DNA of 64,000 bases from DUQW01 sp050953825 (GTDB taxonomy: Bacteria > Bacillota_I > Bacilli_A > Acholeplasmatales > Acholeplasmataceae). A program made the position numbers and the translations under genes. Location of the stretch: the NCBI GenBank assembly GCA_050953825.1, contig JBMNNF010000013.1, positions 310,001-374,000 on the forward strand, given 5' to 3'. The notes below the pieces were generated by a model, which saw nothing but the letters and a program-made list of their open reading frames with translations, had not been told where the DNA came from and searched no databases. How positions within the stretch are numbered: position 1 is the first letter of the stretch; each line of letters opens with the position of its first letter. This document shows, one piece after another, positions 63,362 through 64,000 of the stretch.

Positions 63362-63436
63362 CTGCAAAATGGGGAATAAAACTCTCGCAAAATAGGTAAT
63401 AAAACTCTTGCAATTTAGGCAATTGGGTTATATAAT
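63362..63436 (+). promoter_or_regulatory. Iteron array forming the promoter of ATPase gene 3
   Basis: Three 23-bp units (63362-63384, 63385-63407, 63408-63430). The third supplies the -35 TTGCAA (63408-63413), and TATAAT (63431-63436) follows at 17 bp. A protein on the iterons would sit on the promoter. Confidence 0.8.
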
Positions 63437-63455
63437 ATAGTTGGTGATGATCAAA

Positions 63456-64000
63456 ATGATGAATATAAATTATAGAAAAAGGCTAATTGAATCAAGAATT
63501 AAAAAGACGATGGGATTTAGCGGGGGTGTAGTTATTGAGGGAGCAAAATGGGTTGGTAAATCAACAACAGCCACACTTTTTGCAAACACAATAGTAAAGT
63601 TACAAGATCCAATAACAAGAGAAAAATATAAGACTTTTTCGACTATTTCAAAAGAAAAGGTTTTAGAAGGCGAAAAACCAATCTTATTTGATGAGTGGCA
63701 AGATGTTCCTGAAATATGGGATTTTATTCGTATTGATATAGATGAACATAACCATAAGGGAGCTTATCTTTTAACTGGATCTACAAGAAAACAAAACGTA
63801 AAAACATCCCATACAGGAACTGGAAGAATTAACTCTGTTTATATGAGGCCAATGAGTTTATATGAAAGTGGAGAATCTAATGGAACGGTTTCATTAAATG
63901 ATTTGTTTAATTATCCAAATAACATTCCATCTATTTCAACTTCTACTATTAGTATTGATGATATTACAAAGTTAATTTGTAGAGGGGGATGGCCTGGAAG
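63456..64000 (+). CDS. AAA-type ATPase with DUF4143, copy 3, cut by window end
   Basis: An open frame of 181 codons runs off the right edge. It has Walker A GAKWVGKS (about residues 23-30), Walker B ILFDEWQDV and the sensor-like LTGSTRKQN. GRINSVYMRPMSLYESGES matches the AAA_14/DUF4143 family. It belongs to a different branch from copies 1 and 2. The start is uncertain: ATG 63456 and 63459, or GTG 63444 / ATG 63447 close to the predicted transcript start. Confidence 0.82.
   Translation, partial: MMNINYRKRLIESRIKKTMGFSGGVVIEGAKWVGKSTTATLFANTIVKLQDPITREKYKTFSTISKEKVLEGEKPILFDEWQDVPEIWDFIRIDIDEHNHKGAYLLTGSTRKQNVKTSHTGTGRINSVYMRPMSLYESGESNGTVSLNDLFNYPNNIPSISTSTISIDDITKLICRGGWPG

Larger units (their letters stand above)
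62841..63455 (+). other. 615-bp gene-free regulatory stretch
   Basis: In order it holds the second 86-nt stem-loop (62942-63027), two iteron units (63061, 63084) with a TTGCAG-type remnant promoter, and a perfect hairpin (AGCTGTCC / GGGACAGCT, about 63139-63164). The inverted pair ACTTTCAA / TTGAAAGT (63263-63270, 63292-63299) and a full three-unit iteron promoter (63362-63436) follow. Confidence 0.65.

Noticed and set aside
63362..63430. Short regular repeats that might be a CRISPR array
   Set aside because: The 23-bp units are contiguous and diverged with no spacers, no cas genes are nearby, and the last unit is a promoter element.

Overview
The window is AT-rich, densely coding DNA of a low-GC Firmicutes/Mollicutes-type bacterium. 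TGA is a true stop here: tex and the dnaK-like kinase neighbour gene at 49880 both end in it, and the only tRNA-Trp seen has anticodon CCA. This excludes the Mycoplasma code. Strict Shine-Dalgarno sites, sigma-A promoters, a lipoprotein-rich cell surface, oxygen-sensitive class III ribonucleotide reductase genes and many small ATPase genes fit an anaerobic Acholeplasma/Izemoplasma-like lineage. That placement is an inference. Layout: 1-6.8 kb carries housekeeping and small unknown genes (tex, tRNA-Ser, membrane proteins, an autoregulated XRE regulator with a coiled-coil partner). 7.1-9.7 kb holds an IS30-family element and an intact IS1595-family element. 9.8-36.3 kb is one large carbohydrate locus. 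36.3-47.1 kb returns to core genes (YolD/UvrX-type polymerase pair, pta, two class III ribonucleotide reductase fusion proteins, a lipid kinase, tRNA-Trp). 47.1-49.2 kb holds two more IS1595-family insertions, one identical to the 8.4 kb copy but inverted. tRNA-His and tRNA-Gln follow, and from 49.5 kb to the end lies an accessory region of short gene modules separated by repeats. The carbohydrate locus reads as a beta-1,2-glucan (sophorooligosaccharide) utilisation system. It has a surface lipoprotein of the GH144/glucoamylase-like fold, two solute-binding proteins, two permease pairs without their own ATPase, an NHL-YIP1 membrane protein, a DUF5696-like protein, a large sugar-binding lipoprotein, and cytoplasmic enzymes: a second GH144-like protein, a GH13 alpha-glucosidase, a GH94 phosphorylase of the 1,2-beta-oligoglucan phosphorylase size, an esterase and a GH3 beta-glucosidase. 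A LacI regulator sits inside the operon, and two promoters carry the same pair of operators (a CRE-like site and a TCGAAACGTTTCGA palindrome). The polymer would be cut outside, imported, and then phosphorolysed and hydrolysed inside. The two ribonucleotide reductase genes are unusual: the first is a complete NrdD with a glutaredoxin domain fused at its C-terminus, and the second is an NrdD-like domain that has lost its two key cysteines and its radical glycine, fused to an intact radical-SAM activase (NrdG). The region after tRNA-Gln looks like serial accretion at the tRNA 3-prime end. The tRNA end plus downstream bases recurs at 52392 and 56759, each time preceded by the same roughly 80-bp segment end. 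Its cargo is AAA/DUF4143-type ATPases (two complete, one cut by the window end, one pseudogene), an AlbA/HATPase regulator coupled to an APH-type kinase, a small serine recombinase, membrane proteins, an acetyltransferase and a Sel1-repeat protein. Between them lie 23-bp iterons, palindromes and an 86-nt stem-loop element that recur from module to module.
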